Position numbers and translations under genes: made by a program. A stretch of 64,000 bases of DNA from Actinomadura litoris. Lineage in GTDB: Bacteria; Actinomycetota; Actinomycetes; Streptosporangiales; Streptosporangiaceae. This document shows, one piece after another, positions 38,352-47,498 of this stretch. Numbering within the stretch: the stretch's first letter is position 1; every line of letters starts with the position of its first letter. The stretch is from contig NZ_WOFH01000011.1 in the NCBI RefSeq assembly GCF_009733595.1, positions 186,001-250,000 of the forward strand, given 5' to 3'. The notes beneath the pieces were generated by a model, which saw only the letters and a program-made list of their open reading frames with translations, did not search any database and had not been told where the DNA came from.

Positions 38352-38480
38352 AGCGCGCGACAAGGGCGCCCCTGGCAGGACAGCAACGACCCGGGCAAGG
38401 GGCCGTGCGGGCGCGCCCCAGACATGCGGCGGCCCTCCGGTGCGGGTCGGCGGGCGGTGCAGCGGGGCGAACGCGGCCGG

Positions 38481-39233
38481 TCAGCGGGTCCGGTAGGCGG
38501 ATCGCAGGCGGGCCGCGCCGGGTTCGGGTAGGCGGCGGACCGCTTCGCGGAACGTCACGCCCGAGATCGTCGCGATGTGCTCGTCGACCCAGGCGGTCAC
38601 CCAGGCCGGGTCGCGTTTGGAGTGCTCGCGCAGGACCCAGCCGAGGGCCTTGCGGATGAAGAACTCCTTCTCGCCGATCAGCGCCTCGCCGAAGCGTGCC
38701 AGGCGGTCGAGGTCGGGCTCGCCCGTCCGGACGCCGGGGAGCAGCGCAAGCATCGCCGTCCGCCGGATCCACATGTAGGGGTCGCCGACCCACGCGTCCA
38801 GCACGACGCCCAGGTCCGGGTCGCGGACGACCAGCGCGCCGACCACCTTCTCGGCGAGGTGGTCGACGTAGACCCAGCTCACCGAGTCGCGGATGAGCCG
38901 CTCCGCGACCGGCAGGTCGCGGGCCTGAAGGACGTTCACCCGCCTGGACAGCACCTCGATCGCCGCCATCCGCGCCTCGTGCACCGGGCGGCCGCCCTCC
39001 GACGCCGTCCACAGGGTGTGGACGAGCGCCAGCAGGTCCTCCCGCGACGGCTCGCGGCGCACCGCGGAATGGGCCACCTTGCGCAGCGCCGGAACGGGCA
39101 CGCCGATATGCGCGAGGTCGCTCTTGAGGTAGCGCCGCTCGCTCTCGGCGCGGGACGCCTCGCCCAGCGCGCGCAGCTCGGCCAGGACGCGCGCCGCCTC
39201 CCCCTCCACGTCCACGTCCACGTCCACGTCCAT
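38481..39233 (-). CDS. AlkD-like DNA alkylation repair protein
   Basis: 250 residues with the helical-repeat pattern of the AlkD/DNA alkylation repair family: YLKSDLAHIGVPVPALRKVAH, WTASEGGRPVHEARMAAIEVL, FIRKALGWVLREHSKRD, and a final helix ARLRSAYRTR. AlkD removes 3- and 7-alkylpurines by base-excision glycosylase action. The N-terminus MDVDVDVDV is repetitive and partly unmatched, so the start (ATG 39233) could lie a few residues downstream. It stands alone between two M43 protease genes transcribed the other way. Confidence 0.85.
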   Translation of the reverse strand: MDVDVDVDVEGEAARVLAELRALGEASRAESERRYLKSDLAHIGVPVPALRKVAHSAVRREPSREDLLALVHTLWTASEGGRPVHEARMAAIEVLSRRVNVLQARDLPVAERLIRDSVSWVYVDHLAEKVVGALVVRDPDLGVVLDAWVGDPYMWIRRTAMLALLPGVRTGEPDLDRLARFGEALIGEKEFFIRKALGWVLREHSKRDPAWVTAWVDEHIATISGVTFREAVRRLPEPGAARLRSAYRTR

Positions 39234-39431
39234 GGACGTCACGCTACGCCCCGCCGCCGACAGCCCTGACAGCCCCGCACGGCCTCCCGCTACGGCGCCG
39301 AATTCGGCAATGTATGCGCTGGTTCGTCCAGGATTGCCAAAGACGCCGCAGGTATTGCCTACCAACCTGGTTCCAGCGACAACTCCGCTCCCCCGCGCGC
39401 GTCCCCACCGCGCCCGCTCCCAAGGAGTTTC

Positions 39432-40337
39432 ATGAAACGCGCTGGAATCACGACCGCGATCGGCATGCTCGCCGCGTTCACCGCGTACGCGCCCGCCGCC
39501 ACGCCCGCCCTCGGCACCGCCGCCGCGTCCACGTCGGCCAATGCTCGCACGAGCGACTGCGCCCCCCAGAACATGCAGGCCAGGGTGCGCGCCGGGGCGC
39601 ACGTGACCGAGCGCAACCAGCCCGGGGCCGCCAGGGTCGCGGCCATGGAGAAGGACTTCCGGAGCCGGTTCGCCGCGTCCGGCGGGACGGCGAAGGCCAT
39701 CAACGTCAAGGTGCACTTCCAGGTCGTCTACGGCAGCGCGGGCAACCTGTCGGACGCGACGATCACAAAGCAGATGGACGTGCTCAACAAGGCGTACGCG
39801 TCCAGCGGCGTGACGTTCACGCTCGCCGAGACCAAGCGGACGAACAACGCGACCTGGTTCGGCGACCCCGAGCGCAACGAGTCGGCGATGAAGAACGCCC
39901 TGCGCGCGGGCGGCGCGCAGGACCTCAACCTCTACACCGGCAACCTCGCCGGCGGCCTGCTCGGATGGGCGACGTTCCCGGCCGACTACCGCTCCAAGCC
40001 CAAGCTGGACGGCGTCGTCATCCACTACCAGAGCGTGCCCGGGGGCTCCCTCACCAACTACAACGAGGGCGACACCGCGACCCACGAGGTCGGGCACTGG
40101 CTGGGCCTGTTCCACACGTTCCAGGGCGGATGCAACGGCGCGGGCGACGAGGTGGCCGACACCCCGGCCGAGCAGAGCCCCGCGCAGGGCTGCCCGACCA
40201 ACCGCGACACCTGCACCTCGCCGGGTGTGGACCCCGTCCACAACTACATGGACTACGGGTACGACTCGTGCATGACGGAGTTCACGGCCGGCCAGAACCA
40301 GCGCATGGCCGCGCAGTGGGCCGCCTACCGCAACTGA
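39432..40337 (+). CDS. Secreted M43-family zinc metalloprotease, copy 2
   Basis: 301 residues, paralogue of the gene at 37358: signal peptide (TTAIGMLAAFTAYAPAATPA), zinc site HEVGHWLGLFH (His218) and Met-turn NYMDYGYDSCM, plus the same cysteine layout. AAGGAG lies before the ATG. Its last 13 bases overlap the 3' end of the GMC oxidoreductase gene on the other strand. The two copies differ mainly in the pro-region and surface loops, so substrates may differ. Confidence 0.9.
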   Translation: MKRAGITTAIGMLAAFTAYAPAATPALGTAAASTSANARTSDCAPQNMQARVRAGAHVTERNQPGAARVAAMEKDFRSRFAASGGTAKAINVKVHFQVVYGSAGNLSDATITKQMDVLNKAYASSGVTFTLAETKRTNNATWFGDPERNESAMKNALRAGGAQDLNLYTGNLAGGLLGWATFPADYRSKPKLDGVVIHYQSVPGGSLTNYNEGDTATHEVGHWLGLFHTFQGGCNGAGDEVADTPAEQSPAQGCPTNRDTCTSPGVDPVHNYMDYGYDSCMTEFTAGQNQRMAAQWAAYRN

Positions 40338-42127
40338 TCGTGTGATCCCGGCCCGGGGCGGTCGCCGCCCCGGGCCGGGTTCCGCACGGGGATCGTGGTG
40401 AACAGCGCCGCCGGGGCGCTCGGAGGCACGACCGGATTCCGCGGCGGGACGGCCGCGACGCGGCGGTAGCCGAAGCCGAGTTCGGGACGCGGGTCGTCCT
40501 CGCCGAGGTTGGGCCAGAGCGCCATCGCCCGCTCGGCCTGCGCGGTGATCGTGAGGGACGGGTTGACGCCGAGGTTCGCCGACACCGCCGAGCCGTCCAC
40601 GATGTGCAGGCCGGGATATCCGTAGACGCGGTGGTAGGGGTCGATGACGCCGGACTCCGGGGAGTCGCCGATCACGCAGCCGCCGAGGAAGTGCGCGGTC
40701 ATCGGGACGTCGAACAGGTCGCCCCAGGTGCCGCCCGCGATGCCGCCGATCTCCTCGCCGACCAGGCGGGTCGCCGTGTGGCCCTCGGGCAGCCAGGTCG
40801 GGTTCGGCTCGCCGTGCCCGGCGGACGCGCGGACGTCCCATCCGAACGGGCCCCGGCGCGGCCGGAGGGTGATCGAGTTGTCGCGGGTCTGCATGACGAG
40901 CGCGATGACGGTCCGCTCCGACCAGTTCCGCACGTCCAGGAGCTGGAGGACGTCGCGGGGCCGCCGCGCCGCCGCGCGGGCGAACTTCAGCAGTCGCGGC
41001 GTGTGCGGTTCGCCGGGGCGGTCGCCGTCCACCAGCAGGGTCTGGAGGCCCGCGAGCAGGTTCGAGCCGCGCCCATAGCGGACGGGCTCGATATGGGTGT
41101 CGGGCGTGGGATGGAACGATGACGTGATCGCCACACCTGCGGAGTAGTCGGGGCCCGGCTTGCCGCGCCGCCGTCCCGCGCCGAGGATCGCCTCGGAGTT
41201 CGTCCTGGTCAGCGCGCCGAGCCGGTCGGACAGGTCCGGGAGGACGCCGGTCACCCGCAGCTTGTGGAGGAGCTTCTGCGTCCCGTAGGTCCCGGCGGCG
41301 AGGACGACCTGCCGCGCCGTCAGCGTCCTGCGGTTGCGTCCGAACGACCCCGTCCGGACGATCTGGACCTCGTACCCGCCACCGGCCAGCGGCGCGACGC
41401 GTGTGACGCGGCTCAGCGGCATCACCCGCGCGCCCGCGCGCTCGGCCAGGTAGAGGTAGTTCTCGGTGAGCATGTTCTTCGCGCCGTGGCGGCAGCCGAC
41501 CATGCATTCGCCGCACTCCATGCAGCCTCGGCGGCGCGGACCGGCGCCGCCGAAGTAGGGGTCGGCGCTCTCGATGCCGGGGCCGCGCCCGAAATGGACG
41601 CCGACCGGGGTCCGCACGAACGTGCCGCCCACCCCCATCCGGTCGGCGACCTTGCGCATGACCTCGTCGGCCGCCGTGACGGTCGGGTTCCGCACGACGC
41701 CGAGCATCCGCTCGGCCTGCTCGTAGAAGGGTGCCAGCTCGTCGCGCCAGTCGGTGATGTGGGCCCACTGCCGGTCCTTGAAGAACGGCTCCGGCGGCAC
41801 GTAGAGCGTGTTGGCGTAGTTGAGCGACCCGCCGCCGACGCCCGCGCCCGCCAGCACCAGGACGCGGCTCGACCGCGCGCCGCGGATGAGGTGCATCCGC
41901 TGCATGCCCGTCAGGCCGAGGCCGGGCGCCCACAGGTACCGCGCGATCCGCCAGTTCGTCCTGGGCAGCGCCGGGTAGCGGGATCCGGGCGCGCCCGCCG
42001 GGTTCGTGTCGAAGCGGCGGCCCGCCTCGATCACGCCGACCCGGTAGCCCTTCTCGGTCAGCCGCAGCGCCGCGACGCCGCCGCCGAACCCCGACCCGAC
42101 GACGAGGACGTCGAAGTCATACCGCAC
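40325..42127 (-). CDS. GMC-family FAD oxidoreductase (ChoD-like)
   Basis: About 600 residues: FAD-binding VVGSGFGGGVAALRL near the start, AGAGVGGGSLNYAN, a cysteine motif CMECGECMVGC (CX2CX2CX3C, about residue 200) and C-terminal TAHFLGGC and VNPSLTITAQAERAM (catalytic His/Asn region). The ferredoxin-like cysteine motif characterises a subgroup that includes M. tuberculosis ChoD; whether it holds a cluster is not established. Likely substrates are sterols or other alcohols. The GTG at 42127 with AGGAAC upstream avoids a 19-base overlap with the ALDH stop; an ATG at 42154 is possible. It is translated with the ALDH gene just upstream. Its 3' end overlaps the protease gene. Confidence 0.87.
   Translation of the reverse strand: MRYDFDVLVVGSGFGGGVAALRLTEKGYRVGVIEAGRRFDTNPAGAPGSRYPALPRTNWRIARYLWAPGLGLTGMQRMHLIRGARSSRVLVLAGAGVGGGSLNYANTLYVPPEPFFKDRQWAHITDWRDELAPFYEQAERMLGVVRNPTVTAADEVMRKVADRMGVGGTFVRTPVGVHFGRGPGIESADPYFGGAGPRRRGCMECGECMVGCRHGAKNMLTENYLYLAERAGARVMPLSRVTRVAPLAGGGYEVQIVRTGSFGRNRRTLTARQVVLAAGTYGTQKLLHKLRVTGVLPDLSDRLGALTRTNSEAILGAGRRRGKPGPDYSAGVAITSSFHPTPDTHIEPVRYGRGSNLLAGLQTLLVDGDRPGEPHTPRLLKFARAAARRPRDVLQLLDVRNWSERTVIALVMQTRDNSITLRPRRGPFGWDVRASAGHGEPNPTWLPEGHTATRLVGEEIGGIAGGTWGDLFDVPMTAHFLGGCVIGDSPESGVIDPYHRVYGYPGLHIVDGSAVSANLGVNPSLTITAQAERAMALWPNLGEDDPRPELGFGYRRVAAVPPRNPVVPPSAPAALFTTIPVRNPARGGDRPGPGSHDQLR
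40347..40379. terminator. Very strong hairpin at the protease/GMC convergent junction
   Basis: CCCGGCCCGGGGCGG-TCG-CCGCCCCGGGCCGGG, a perfect 15-bp stem with a 3-base loop. It is 10 bases past the protease stop yet lies inside the last codons of the GMC gene, so it probably terminates the protease transcript and also shapes the GMC C-terminal coding region. Confidence 0.7.
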
Positions 42128-42135
42128 GACTGTTC

Positions 42136-43710
42136 CTATTTGATCCGAAGCCACTTCATGATCTTGACACCGCCGGCCATCAGATCGGCGAACTTCTCGT
42201 AACCGAGGCCGCCGGGCGGCTCAAGGTCCATCAGATGTTGGCTCGCCACGGTCTTGACCTCGGTGAACCGGAGCATGCCCTCGGAGCCGTGCCGGCGTCC
42301 GACGCCCGACTGCTTCATGCCGCCCATCGGCGCGTCGTGCGAGGCGTAGGCAGCGCCGTAGCCGTCGTTGACGTTGACGGTGCCCGCCTGGAGCCGGGCC
42401 GCGACGCGGCGTCCGGCGGCGGCGTCGCGCGTCCACACCGAGGCGTTCAGGCCGTAGGGGCTGGCGTTGGCGCGCTCGACGGCCTCGTCCAGGTCGCGGT
42501 ACCGGTAGACGGCGACGACCGGGCCGAACGTCTCCTCGGCGCACAGGTCCATGTCGGCGGTGACGTCCGCGAGGACCGTCGGCGCGTAGAACAGGGGGCC
42601 CACGTCCGGCCGCGCCTTCCCGCCCGCCAGGACGGTCGCGCCCTTCTCGACGGCCTGCTCGACGTGCCGCGTCACGCCCTCCAGCTGGCGCGCGTGGGTC
42701 AGCGAGCCCATGTCGGCGTCGAAGTCGAGGCCGGTGCCGAGCCGCATGCCCTCGACCAGTTCCACGAACCGGGGGACGAAGCGGTCGTAGACGTCCTCGT
42801 GGACGTAGAGCCGCTCGATCGAGATGCACAGCTGCCCGGCGTTGGTGAAGCAGGCGCGGACGGCGCCGCGCGCGGTGCGCTCGACGTCGGCGTCCGCCAT
42901 CACGATCATCGGGTTCTTGCCGCCGAGCTCCAGCGAGTACCCGACCAGCCGGGGCGCGACCTTCGCCGCGATGGCCCTTCCGGCGCGGGTGGACCCGGTG
43001 AAGGCCACGTAGTCGGCGCCCTCGACCAGCGGATCGCCGATCTCGGACGGGTCGCCGACGACGACCTGCCACAGCTCGGGCGGCAGCCCGAGGTCGACCA
43101 GCAGGTCCCTGACCCACAGGCTCGACAGGCACGTCTGCGTGTCGGGCTTGTGGACGACCGCGTTGCCCGCCATCAGCGCGGGCAGGATGTCGCCGGGGCC
43201 GAGCGTGATCGGGTAGTTCCACGGCGAGACCAGCCCGACGACGCCCTTCGGGTGCCGCAGCTCCTGGACGCGGGTGAGCCCCGGCACCATGCCCTGCCTG
43301 CGGCGCGGCCGCAGCAGCCGCCCGGCGCGGCGCGCGTAGTAGAGCGAGCACAGCGCCACGTCGAGGAACTCCTCCGTCGCGTGGCGGCGCGCCTTGCCGG
43401 TCTCCAGTTGCAGGACGTCGAGCAGCTCCGCGCGCCGCGCCACGAGCGCGTCCGTCAGCCGCAGGAACGGCTTGACCCGCTCGCGGACGGGCAGCGCCGC
43501 CCACGTCCGCTGGGCCTCGCGCGCCCGCTCGTAGGCGCGGCGCACATCGACCGCGTCCGACAGCGGGACGGTCGCGAGCGGCTCACCGGTGAAGGGCGCG
43601 ACGACCGTCGCCGTGGCGGCGCCGCCGGAGACGATGTGCGAGGTCAGCCGGGCGATACGAGCGTCGGAAAGGGTGCGCTCCCCCTGGGCGGGGGCCGTCG
43701 GGGATGCCAT
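42136..43710 (-). CDS. NAD(P)-dependent aldehyde dehydrogenase (succinate-semialdehyde type)
   Basis: 524 residues of the ALDH superfamily: Asn165 in SPWNYP, catalytic Glu261 in LELGGKNP and catalytic Cys295 in NAGQLCISIERLYV. The form is that of the GabD2/succinic-semialdehyde dehydrogenases next to GMC oxidases in actinobacteria; the CIS dipeptide after the catalytic Cys is typical of that branch. It probably oxidises an aldehyde formed by the GMC oxidoreductase, whose gene starts about 9 bases after its stop. A TetR gene is divergent. ATG 43710 is the family-like start; its RBS is weak. Confidence 0.88.
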   Translation of the reverse strand: MASPTAPAQGERTLSDARIARLTSHIVSGGAATATVVAPFTGEPLATVPLSDAVDVRRAYERAREAQRTWAALPVRERVKPFLRLTDALVARRAELLDVLQLETGKARRHATEEFLDVALCSLYYARRAGRLLRPRRRQGMVPGLTRVQELRHPKGVVGLVSPWNYPITLGPGDILPALMAGNAVVHKPDTQTCLSSLWVRDLLVDLGLPPELWQVVVGDPSEIGDPLVEGADYVAFTGSTRAGRAIAAKVAPRLVGYSLELGGKNPMIVMADADVERTARGAVRACFTNAGQLCISIERLYVHEDVYDRFVPRFVELVEGMRLGTGLDFDADMGSLTHARQLEGVTRHVEQAVEKGATVLAGGKARPDVGPLFYAPTVLADVTADMDLCAEETFGPVVAVYRYRDLDEAVERANASPYGLNASVWTRDAAAGRRVAARLQAGTVNVNDGYGAAYASHDAPMGGMKQSGVGRRHGSEGMLRFTEVKTVASQHLMDLEPPGGLGYEKFADLMAGGVKIMKWLRIK

Positions 43711-43970
43711 GGAGCCAGCGTATGGTCCCCGGCCGTCCATTGCTACCCACAAGTAACGAGGCGGTTGTACGGGTATGCGTGAGCTGCCCCGGTTTCGTCG
43801 GCGGGGGCACCGAAGCGGACCGTTCCAACACCGTCCGACTTGGGCAACTCGGCGAATGACCATGTGCGGCCGGTGTATCCCGGACAGCAGGAGGAGAAAC
43901 CGGCGTCGCCCCCCGAACGTTCGCTGCCGCCCGTCCCGGGGCGCGCCCGACCCCCCGAAGGGAAGTGCGC

Positions 43971-44618
43971 ATGAGCGACACCCACGGACCGCCCGAGGGT
44001 GACGGACGTGTCCGGGGCGCCCCGCCGTCCGGGACGGGCGGCAGACCGCCGGACCCCGCCGTCCCGCCCGCGCGGCGGGGGCGGCGCGAGCAGACCCGCG
44101 CCCGGCTCCTCGGCGCCGCCGAACGCCTCTGGGCCGAGCGCGGCATCCACGGCGCCTCGCTGGACGACATCGCGGCGGCGGCCGGGCTCACCAAGGGCGC
44201 CGTCTACTCCAACTTCGCGGGCAAGACCGACCTGCTGCTCGCCCTGCTCGACCGCTTCACCCACGACCGCGCCGGGCACGGCGTCCTGGACGACCTCGAA
44301 TCGGCGGCACCGGACGACGCGGAGTCGCCCTACACCGAGGTGGAGGAGCGCGCCCGGCGGATCGCGTTGCTGATGGTCGAGTTCTGGCTGTACGGCATGC
44401 GCGACTACGCGGCGGGCTGGCGGATCGCCGACTGGTACGCCGAGCGCCGCGCCCACCTGGCGCGCGACCTCCCCGAGGCGGGCGGCGTCGCGGCCGGCGA
44501 CCGCGCCGTCCTGGCGCTGGCGATGGAGATCGGGCTGCCCTTCCAGCACCTTCTGGACCCCGAGCGCGTCCCCGCGCATCTGCAATCCGTGGGTCTGGAA
44601 CTGCTCCGCGAAACCTGA
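43971..44618 (+). CDS. TetR-family transcriptional regulator
   Basis: 215 residues: a Pro/Gly-rich N-terminal extension of about 35 residues, then the TetR HTH (RGRREQTRARLLGAAERLWAERG, LDDIAAAAGLTKGAVYSNFAGKTDLLLALL) and a helical ligand domain. It is divergent from the ALDH/GMC operon across about 260 bases and probably represses that operon (inference from arrangement). ATG 43971 lies after AAGGGAAG. A PAP2 gene follows 118 bases downstream. Confidence 0.88.
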   Translation: MSDTHGPPEGDGRVRGAPPSGTGGRPPDPAVPPARRGRREQTRARLLGAAERLWAERGIHGASLDDIAAAAGLTKGAVYSNFAGKTDLLLALLDRFTHDRAGHGVLDDLESAAPDDAESPYTEVEERARRIALLMVEFWLYGMRDYAAGWRIADWYAERRAHLARDLPEAGGVAAGDRAVLALAMEIGLPFQHLLDPERVPAHLQSVGLELLRET

Positions 44619-44736
44619 CCGGCATGGGCCGCCGCGTCGCCCGGGATTCCTTCTTCTGCCATTTCTGGAGCGAAACAACTACTATCCAGACATAGCGGCT
44701 AAAGGCCGATTCCGTCCCCGGGGGGTCTGTCCCGAC

Positions 44737-45426
44737 GTGCCCGACCCTCCGCGCGAGCCCATCACCCGGCTGGTGAGGCGGCTCCGGAGGAGGTCGGCGC
44801 GGGACGCGGGAGCGGGTCCCTGGCTCCGGATCGGGGTCAAGGCGGCGGTGCTCGGCGGGCTCCTCGCGCTCTACGACCCGCTCAACCGGGGCCCGGCGCG
44901 CTGGTCGCCCGAGATCCCGCTGGACGAGCACATACCGCTGGTCAAGCAGATGGTGGTCCCCTACGTCTCGGTGCTGGCGCTCGGGCCGCTCACCCTGCTG
45001 TTCCTGCTGGTCACCTCGGTGCGGCTGGCACGCTCCATGATCATCTCAGGCATCCTGCTGCTGGTCGCCGCCTACCCGTTCTACGTGTTCGCGCAGACGC
45101 ACATGACGCGTCCCGAGGTCACCGGCGACGACGTGTTCGCCGGGCTGCTGCGCGCGGTGTACGGCGGGGACGACGCCTACAACTGCTTCCCGAGCCTGCA
45201 CACCGGCTTCTCGGTGATCATCGCGGTGCACTGGCTGCGCTACGACCGGCGCGCGGGCGGGCCCGTCGCGCTCTGGTGCGCGCTGATCATCGCCTCCACG
45301 CTGCTCGTCCGCCAGCACTACATCGCCGACATGCTCGCCGGGCTGGCGGTCGCGGCGCTCGCCTGCTGGACGGCGCTCCGCGTCGTCGGGCCGCCTCAAC
45401 TCTCCGAGCGGGCCAGCTCGCCCTGA
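44737..45426 (+). CDS. PAP2-family membrane phosphatase
   Basis: 229 residues with six hydrophobic segments and PAP2 motifs: the C2 signature FPSLHTGFS and the C3 signature VRQHYIADMLAG, with the catalytic His in each; the C1 motif (KxxxxxxRP) is not evident in its usual form. This variant resembles the inositol-phosphoceramide-synthase/PAP2_3 group. It removes phosphate from a lipid phosphate or transfers head groups at the outer membrane face. GTG start. Its last 31 bases overlap the 3' end of the NACHT gene on the opposite strand. Confidence 0.85.
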   Translation: MPDPPREPITRLVRRLRRRSARDAGAGPWLRIGVKAAVLGGLLALYDPLNRGPARWSPEIPLDEHIPLVKQMVVPYVSVLALGPLTLLFLLVTSVRLARSMIISGILLLVAAYPFYVFAQTHMTRPEVTGDDVFAGLLRAVYGGDDAYNCFPSLHTGFSVIIAVHWLRYDRRAGGPVALWCALIIASTLLVRQHYIADMLAGLAVAALACWTALRVVGPPQLSERASSP

Positions 45427-47498
45427 AGGAACACGTGCTGGAACTGGTACACCGGCCCCACCCTGCGCAGGACGCCCCGGCGGTGCGCCTCGTCGAGGAA
45501 GTCCATCAGCCGCCAGGGCGGCGGCGTCTTGCCCCGGGGCCACAGGAGCATCGTGTAGAGGAACAGGTGCACCGACGCGACCACCCCCGCCCGCCCCTTC
45601 GCCGACCTCAGCGCGAGCACCCACGGCAGCCCGTACAGCAGCCCGCCGCACAGTGCGCTGCACACGCCGAACACGACGCCGATCACCGGATGCACCAGGA
45701 ACCAGCCCACGCCGCCGCTGGTCAGCCCGTAGGCGAGGCCGAAGAACAGGACGACGCGCCGGTCGCGGCGCAGCAGCATGCGGGGGCTGCCGATCCGGAC
45801 GGTGGCGTCCGGCTGGGCACCGCTGTAGGCCAGCCCGAGAGGGACGCCGACGACCGAGCCGACGAGGATCGCGCCCCCGGCCCCGCCCAGCAGGAAGCCC
45901 GTCACTCCCCCGCACAGGGCGGCGAGCAGGCTGCCGAGCAGCATGGTCTGCCACTTGCCCTGCCAGCCGAACTGGAGTTCGGACGGGATCGGCAGGTTCC
46001 GCGCCGCCGGGACGGCCATCCCCACGCCGCCGATGGCCGCCGCCACCCCGCCGGCCGCCACCCCCGTCGCCGGCCCCCATTTGAGCCAGGTCACCGCCCC
46101 GAACGACAGCCCCGCCGTCGCGGCGGCGATCCCCCCGCCCAGCAGCGCCGCCAGCATCCGCTGGCTGCGGCCCGCCAGCTCGGGCAGCGTCCACCACGCG
46201 ATGTTGGCCATCTCCCGCTCGTTCATCCCCACCGCGATGAACCGCAGCCAGCGGCGGGCGTCGGCGCCGTGCCAGCCGCCGCGCCGGTCCCGCTCGGGAA
46301 GCTCGGGGAAAACGGCCGGGACGAGCCGCCGTAAGAGGTGGTCGCGAATGGTCTCGGCGTCGGGGAATCGGTCCGTCCGAAGCAGCTCGTCCGGACCGGT
46401 GTCCGGTGCCTTGTAGACCTCCCGGGCCAGCGCCACCATCAACGGCGTGGACAGCGCCTCGGCGAGCCGCCCCTCCGGCTCCTCGCGCAGCGCCGTGAAG
46501 ACCGGCCGCCAGCGGGAAAGGCCGTCCATCATCCCCGAGAGGTAGTCGACGACCTTCTGCGGATTGAGGTCCTGGAGTTCGACCTGCCGCGCGTCGCGGA
46601 TCGGCGCGCGGTCGCGCGTGGCGTGGCGGAACTGCTCGGAACGGCAGGTGACGATCAACCCGGGAAGCCACACGAGGGCCTCGTTGATCTGGTCGATGGG
46701 GTCGGGGCGCAGCGCGCCGCCGGGGGCGTCCCAGCTCAGCTCGTCGAGGCCGTCCAGGACCGGGAGCACCCGCCGCGTGCTCAGCAGCCGCTCGATCGTG
46801 TTCGGCGGATATCTGCCGCGGTTGCGCAGGAACAGGAACTGCATTCCGAGTTCCTGTTCCAGCCATTTCATGAGGCCCTGCTCGTGCGGCACCCAGTTCG
46901 CCAGCGACAGTTTGACCGGGACCGGCCCGCGGCCGGTCTCGGTGCGGCGCCGCACCAGGTCGAGCGTGAGCAGGACGGCGAGCGACGTCTTCCCCGTGCC
47001 GGGCTCACCGGTGATCACCAGCCGCCTGGAGCCGGACGCCTCGAACGCGTCCATCATCGTGGGGATGTCGACCACGGTGTCCTCGTCGAAGCCGGACAGC
47101 GTCCACCGGAACGGCACCAGGCCCGCGTGCAGGTCGAGCCGCCGCACGGCCGCCTCGCGGTGCCAGTCCTCGTCGACGAGCTCGGCGAGCTGCGCGGCGA
47201 CGGCGTCGAGATCGTCCTCCGGCCCGAGATCGGCCCTGGCCTGGAGGATCAGCCAGATCACCACCACCACGGCCAGCAGGACCAGCGTCCACGGCCAGTT
47301 CCGCTGCCCCCACCCCTCGAAGGGCTTGGACGCCACGCCCATCAGCACCCCGACGACGAGCGAGAGCGCCAGCGACACGATCGCCAGGCGCGCCGACTCG
47401 CCCCTGCGGCGGCTCACCCGCGCCCACCACCACGGCTCCCGCCGTCCGCCACGACACGCGCCCCCTCGGAGTCTCGTCCGTCGCCGGCCGTGAAGCAC
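45396..47498 (-). CDS. Membrane-anchored NACHT-type NTPase
   Basis: About 700 residues. A basic start and two predicted membrane segments (IVSLALSLVVGVLMGVA, WTLVLLAVVVVIWLILQ; about 40-86) lead to a NACHT/AAA NTPase with Walker A GEPGTGKTS at 164-172 and Walker B LPVLDGLDEL at 245-254. A long C-terminal half has several Gly/Ala-rich helices (about 440-620; LLGGGIAAATAGLSFGAV, ILVGSVVGVPLGLAYS) that look like a multi-pass membrane domain. A helical domain closes it. NACHT proteins in bacteria can be antiviral sensors; this membrane form has no visible nuclease. The GTG at 47498 is uncertain; a GTG at 47417 also fits. It overlaps the PAP2 gene 3'-to-3' by 31 bases. Confidence 0.82.
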   Translation of the reverse strand: MLHGRRRTRLRGGACRGGRREPWWWARVSRRRGESARLAIVSLALSLVVGVLMGVASKPFEGWGQRNWPWTLVLLAVVVVIWLILQARADLGPEDDLDAVAAQLAELVDEDWHREAAVRRLDLHAGLVPFRWTLSGFDEDTVVDIPTMMDAFEASGSRRLVITGEPGTGKTSLAVLLTLDLVRRRTETGRGPVPVKLSLANWVPHEQGLMKWLEQELGMQFLFLRNRGRYPPNTIERLLSTRRVLPVLDGLDELSWDAPGGALRPDPIDQINEALVWLPGLIVTCRSEQFRHATRDRAPIRDARQVELQDLNPQKVVDYLSGMMDGLSRWRPVFTALREEPEGRLAEALSTPLMVALAREVYKAPDTGPDELLRTDRFPDAETIRDHLLRRLVPAVFPELPERDRRGGWHGADARRWLRFIAVGMNEREMANIAWWTLPELAGRSQRMLAALLGGGIAAATAGLSFGAVTWLKWGPATGVAAGGVAAAIGGVGMAVPAARNLPIPSELQFGWQGKWQTMLLGSLLAALCGGVTGFLLGGAGGAILVGSVVGVPLGLAYSGAQPDATVRIGSPRMLLRRDRRVVLFFGLAYGLTSGGVGWFLVHPVIGVVFGVCSALCGGLLYGLPWVLALRSAKGRAGVVASVHLFLYTMLLWPRGKTPPPWRLMDFLDEAHRRGVLRRVGPVYQFQHVFLQGELARSES

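Noticed and set aside
38481..41933. 1150-codon minus-strand frame joining AlkD and the GMC region
   Set aside because: Only the part up to 39233 matches AlkD. The rest is antisense to protease copy 2 and off-frame to the GMC gene.
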